A stretch of DNA of 18,041 bases from CAYMRB01 sp964392615 (lineage in GTDB: Bacteria; Planctomycetota; UBA8108), in NCBI GenBank assembly GCA_964392615.1, contig CAYMRB010000187.1:1-18041 (forward strand), written 5' to 3'. How positions within the stretch are numbered: the stretch's first letter is position 1; each line of letters begins with the position of its first letter. The notes under the pieces are model-generated. The model saw only the letters and a list, made by a program, of their open reading frames with translations, was not told the origin of the DNA and ran no database searches. Of the stretch, positions 15,413 through 18,041 are shown one piece after another. The position numbers were made by a program, and so were the translations under genes.

Positions 15413-15471
15413 ACTCGTCCTCCACGCGCGAAGAACGCGTCATGGTACACGAGGATCGCGACCAGCCCCAT
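15409..15471 (-). CDS. Possible 20-residue upstream reading frame coupled to the Nudix gene
   Basis: A short frame begins MGLVAILVYHDAFFARG and ends in a TGA that overlaps the Nudix GTG start as GTGA, a common form of translational coupling. The peptide has a hydrophobic start and a basic end. There is only a weak GGGA upstream as ribosome binding site, and a frame this short can arise by chance in GC-rich DNA. I do not recognise it. Confidence 0.2.
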   Translation of the reverse strand: MGLVAILVYHDAFFARGGRV

Positions 15472-15524
15472 GGCCGGTTTTCCCGCTCGATCAACGTCGT
15501 CGACGCGCGACAGGAGTGCCGGCG

Positions 15525-18020
15525 TCAGCCGCCGATCCGCTCGAGCGTGCGCCGGATCGCCGTCGTCGCATCGCGACTGCGCACCAGATCGTAGCCGCCA
15601 AACGAGTCCGGCAGCGCGTCTGCCTCGCGCCACTCGACGAACCGTAGCTCGTCGATGAGCAGGACCGTCGTGCCTTCCGTCGGCGGTTCGAGCCCGAGGT
15701 AGATCATCGTCGCGTTCGGCTCGAGGTCGCCGGCGCCGACGAAGATGGCCGCCGGCACGTCGAAGACGACGTCGTGCCATGCGCCGTCGTTCTCGATATC
15801 GAGCGCCAGGCTGCGACTCCGCAGAAGGCTCGAATCGGGATCGGAGGTCGGGTTCGTGTCGTCGAAGTCGTAGACGTCGAAGCGTACGAGCGGCTGCCCC
15901 TGGCCCGTCAGGCGCGCGCGGCAGACAAGGCTGTAGCTCGGCGGCCCGTCCGCCGGATCGACACCTCCGCCGACGAGCTCGCGGTACACGCGGTGACGCA
16001 GAAACGGCACGCGCGCCAGCGTCCGCACGAGGACCCGCGATCGGTTCGACGCATGGCGCTGCAGGCGCAACGCGCGCACGCCCTCCGGCGCGTCGGACGG
16101 AATGTCGATCCGCTTGTACGAATCGTTCGTGCTCCAGTGGATCCCGCCCCGCCCCTGGCCGTCTGCCGCCAGGTCCTCGAAGTCGCCCCAGCGCAGGAGG
16201 TCGCGTCCGAGATCGACGCCGGGAAGCGCCGCGCCACCCGGTGCCCGAGTGCGCGTCAAGGCAGGAGAATCGAGCTCGATGAGCACGCTGGGCTCGAGCG
16301 TGACGACCAGCTGACGCGATGCGGCGGGTCCACGCACCAGTCGCGCCGTGCCGCGCTCGAACACGAACTGCGGCGCCTCGGCGTCGGGCACGGGCGCACG
16401 CAAGACCTTGCGGACGACGCCGTCGATGCGCTCGGAACGCGCGGGTTCGAGCGATCGCTCATGGAGCATCCGAATGATGCCGCGCGCCGCCGAACCGACG
16501 ACCGGAACCGGCCGGTAGAGGTCGAGCGCCGTCGGCAAGACGCGAGCCTCGACGAGCGAGGTCTCCTCGAACACGACTCGCAGCACGGCCGAGTCGAACG
16601 TCGCGAGGAAGTCCTGATCGAAGATGAAGTTGCCGAGGCTGTATGCGATCAGCCGCCCCTTGTACCACTCGAGCCCCTGCAGCACGTGCGGATGGTGGCA
16701 GATGACGAGGTCCGCTCCCGCGTCGATCGCGCCGTGTGCGGCGGACTCGACGAACTCTGACTTCACATCGAGGAATTGGAATCCGCTGTGCAACTGAACG
16801 ACGACGATTTCCGCGCCGGAAGCGCGCATCGCGGCGACGTCGGCGATCACGCGAGCATGGCTGTGAGGATTCGCGCCGCCGTGACCGCGGCGTGCGACCC
16901 AGTCCTGCAACTCGGGGTAGACGGCACTCAGGGCCGTCCAGAGCTGGGCGAGCTCTGCCTCCGTCGCGACGGTGGGCTCGACCGCCTCGAACAGGCGCCA
17001 CATCGCGCCGATGCGCCGCAGGGCAGTCGGAATCGTCACGCTCGCTCCCGCGAAGCCGAACGCACGTAGCTCGTACTGCCACGCCTCCTTCCCGTCGAGG
17101 TCAGCGGGTGTCGGAGCGGCGGCATCGGGCAGGCTGTCGTTGACGAAGTCGCCGTTGACGCTCGTGTAGGACGCGCAACCGATTCGATATCCAGCCACGT
17201 CAACGACAAGAGGTACAGCTGCCGACGTCGGATCCGTTCCCGCCCCGACGCGAGGAATCCCGGCCGCATCAAGGTGAGCGAGCGTCGCGGCGAGACCCGG
17301 CTCGAGCCAATCTCGCGTGTGGTTGTTACCCAGCGTCACGACATTGGCACGGAGCGCCTTCAACGCTTCGATGATTTCCGGCGCCGACTGCAGCAGGAAG
17401 CGCTTGCGCGGGTAGGCCGCCGACGCCGGCAGCGTTCCGACGACACTCTCGAGGTTGAGCGATCGCACGTGCGCGGCGCTGAAGAGCGGCACGATGGGTG
17501 CGACAACGGCCCGAGCGCTCGCGCCACCATCGCCCGTGCGGACGACCGCCGTCACGTCGAGCGTCGGATCGAGATAGCGGCGCCCCATCATCACATCGCC
17601 GGCGAAATTCATGACGATGCGCCGTTCGCCCAGCGCGCCCTGATCGGCGAGCAATCGCACGGCGATTCGAGCGGTCGCGTTTTCTCTTCCGACGACGACC
17701 GGCTCTGCCAGACAACCAGGGGCATCGACGACCACGAGCCGCGGCTGGTCGAGACCGACGAGCGCGATGCGGCCGTCGCCACCCGCGCTGGCAGCCATCT
17801 CGACGCCTTCCGCGCCGGACGCGACGAACGCATCGCCGACGGCCGCACCGTCTTCGTCGAAGACCTCGAGAACGACGTCGAACGTCGGCGCGGGCGCCGA
17901 AGGTGCATCGGCCGGGTCGCTCGACGAACCCGAGCCGCCTTGGCCACAACCAAACACGACGAGACACACCCCGATGGAGCAGGCGGCGCGCCACCAACGT
18001 CCGATAGATGTCCGTACCAC
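15525..18020 (-). CDS. CapA-family lipoprotein with extra N- and C-terminal beta-sandwich-like domains
   Basis: This is an 831-residue exported lipoprotein. A signal sequence with the hydrophobic stretch SIGVCLVVFGC ends in lipid-attachment Cys25. A Ser/Ala/Pro linker is followed by a small carboxypeptidase-regulatory-like domain (46-125, FDVVLEVFDEDGAAV). The CapA metallophosphatase-like domain runs from about 133 to 500: NFAGDVMMG (138-146), SLNLES, LGNNHTRDW (230-238), VVQLHSG (407-413) and CHHPHVLQG (441-449) with YSLGNFIFD. CapA domains are linked to poly-gamma-glutamate capsule assembly, but most are uncharacterised. The C-terminus (607-831) starts RWGDFEDL and looks like a carbohydrate-binding-type sandwich. 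Usual CapA proteins have 350-450 residues. No capB or capC is nearby, so capsule synthesis is not supported. A GTG start follows AGAGG by five bases. Confidence 0.87.
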   Translation of the reverse strand: MVRTSIGRWWRAACSIGVCLVVFGCGQGGSGSSSDPADAPSAPAPTFDVVLEVFDEDGAAVGDAFVASGAEGVEMAASAGGDGRIALVGLDQPRLVVVDAPGCLAEPVVVGRENATARIAVRLLADQGALGERRIVMNFAGDVMMGRRYLDPTLDVTAVVRTGDGGASARAVVAPIVPLFSAAHVRSLNLESVVGTLPASAAYPRKRFLLQSAPEIIEALKALRANVVTLGNNHTRDWLEPGLAATLAHLDAAGIPRVGAGTDPTSAAVPLVVDVAGYRIGCASYTSVNGDFVNDSLPDAAAPTPADLDGKEAWQYELRAFGFAGASVTIPTALRRIGAMWRLFEAVEPTVATEAELAQLWTALSAVYPELQDWVARRGHGGANPHSHARVIADVAAMRASGAEIVVVQLHSGFQFLDVKSEFVESAAHGAIDAGADLVICHHPHVLQGLEWYKGRLIAYSLGNFIFDQDFLATFDSAVLRVVFEETSLVEARVLPTALDLYRPVPVVGSAARGIIRMLHERSLEPARSERIDGVVRKVLRAPVPDAEAPQFVFERGTARLVRGPAASRQLVVTLEPSVLIELDSPALTRTRAPGGAALPGVDLGRDLLRWGDFEDLAADGQGRGGIHWSTNDSYKRIDIPSDAPEGVRALRLQRHASNRSRVLVRTLARVPFLRHRVYRELVGGGVDPADGPPSYSLVCRARLTGQGQPLVRFDVYDFDDTNPTSDPDSSLLRSRSLALDIENDGAWHDVVFDVPAAIFVGAGDLEPNATMIYLGLEPPTEGTTVLLIDELRFVEWREADALPDSFGGYDLVRSRDATTAIRRTLERIGG

Positions 18021-18041
18021 TCGTTCCTCTCGAATTTCTAC

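Overview
The window is a gene-dense, GC-rich stretch of bacterial chromosome. It carries eleven complete genes and one that runs off the left edge, packed with gaps of 1 to about 205 bases. A lipoprotein and a secreted hydrolase with signal peptide suggest a cell envelope with an export route. The GC-rich codon use, the paralogue-like envelope genes and the lack of a polysaccharide or phage locus fit an uncultured high-GC Gram-negative lineage (deltaproteobacteria, Myxococcota or Binatota-like), but no phylogenetic marker is present and this placement is an inference. No RNA gene, insertion sequence, prophage or CRISPR array was seen.

Left part (1-4252, all minus strand, read from right to left): a sulfate uptake and activation operon, cysQ - SLC13/RCK permease - cysD - cysN. 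The permease would bring in sulfate, CysDN would make adenosine phosphosulfate, and CysQ would remove the 3',5'-bisphosphate nucleotide made when PAPS is used. Reductase and APS kinase genes are not visible, and cysN is cut by the window edge.

Middle-left (4448-9336): a minus-strand pair, a YjhG/YagF-type sugar-acid dehydratase followed after 16 bases by a secreted alpha/beta hydrolase of unknown substrate. It diverges from a plus-strand histidine phosphatase that appears to be read from a leaderless promoter.

Middle-right (9543-12932): a plus-strand family 2 glycosyltransferase converges on a minus-strand class V PLP enzyme. The PLP enzyme resembles cysteine desulfurases but has Tyr where the catalytic Cys should be. 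It diverges from a membrane-anchored endonuclease/exonuclease/phosphatase-fold protein. The 135-base divergent region holds a striking nested inverted repeat.

Right part (13036-18020, minus strand): a large three-part CapA-type lipoprotein, a Nudix hydrolase, and a 625-residue membrane protein. The N-terminal half of that membrane protein has the layout of a very divergent FtsZ/tubulin GTPase. This last protein is the best candidate in the window for something not well described.
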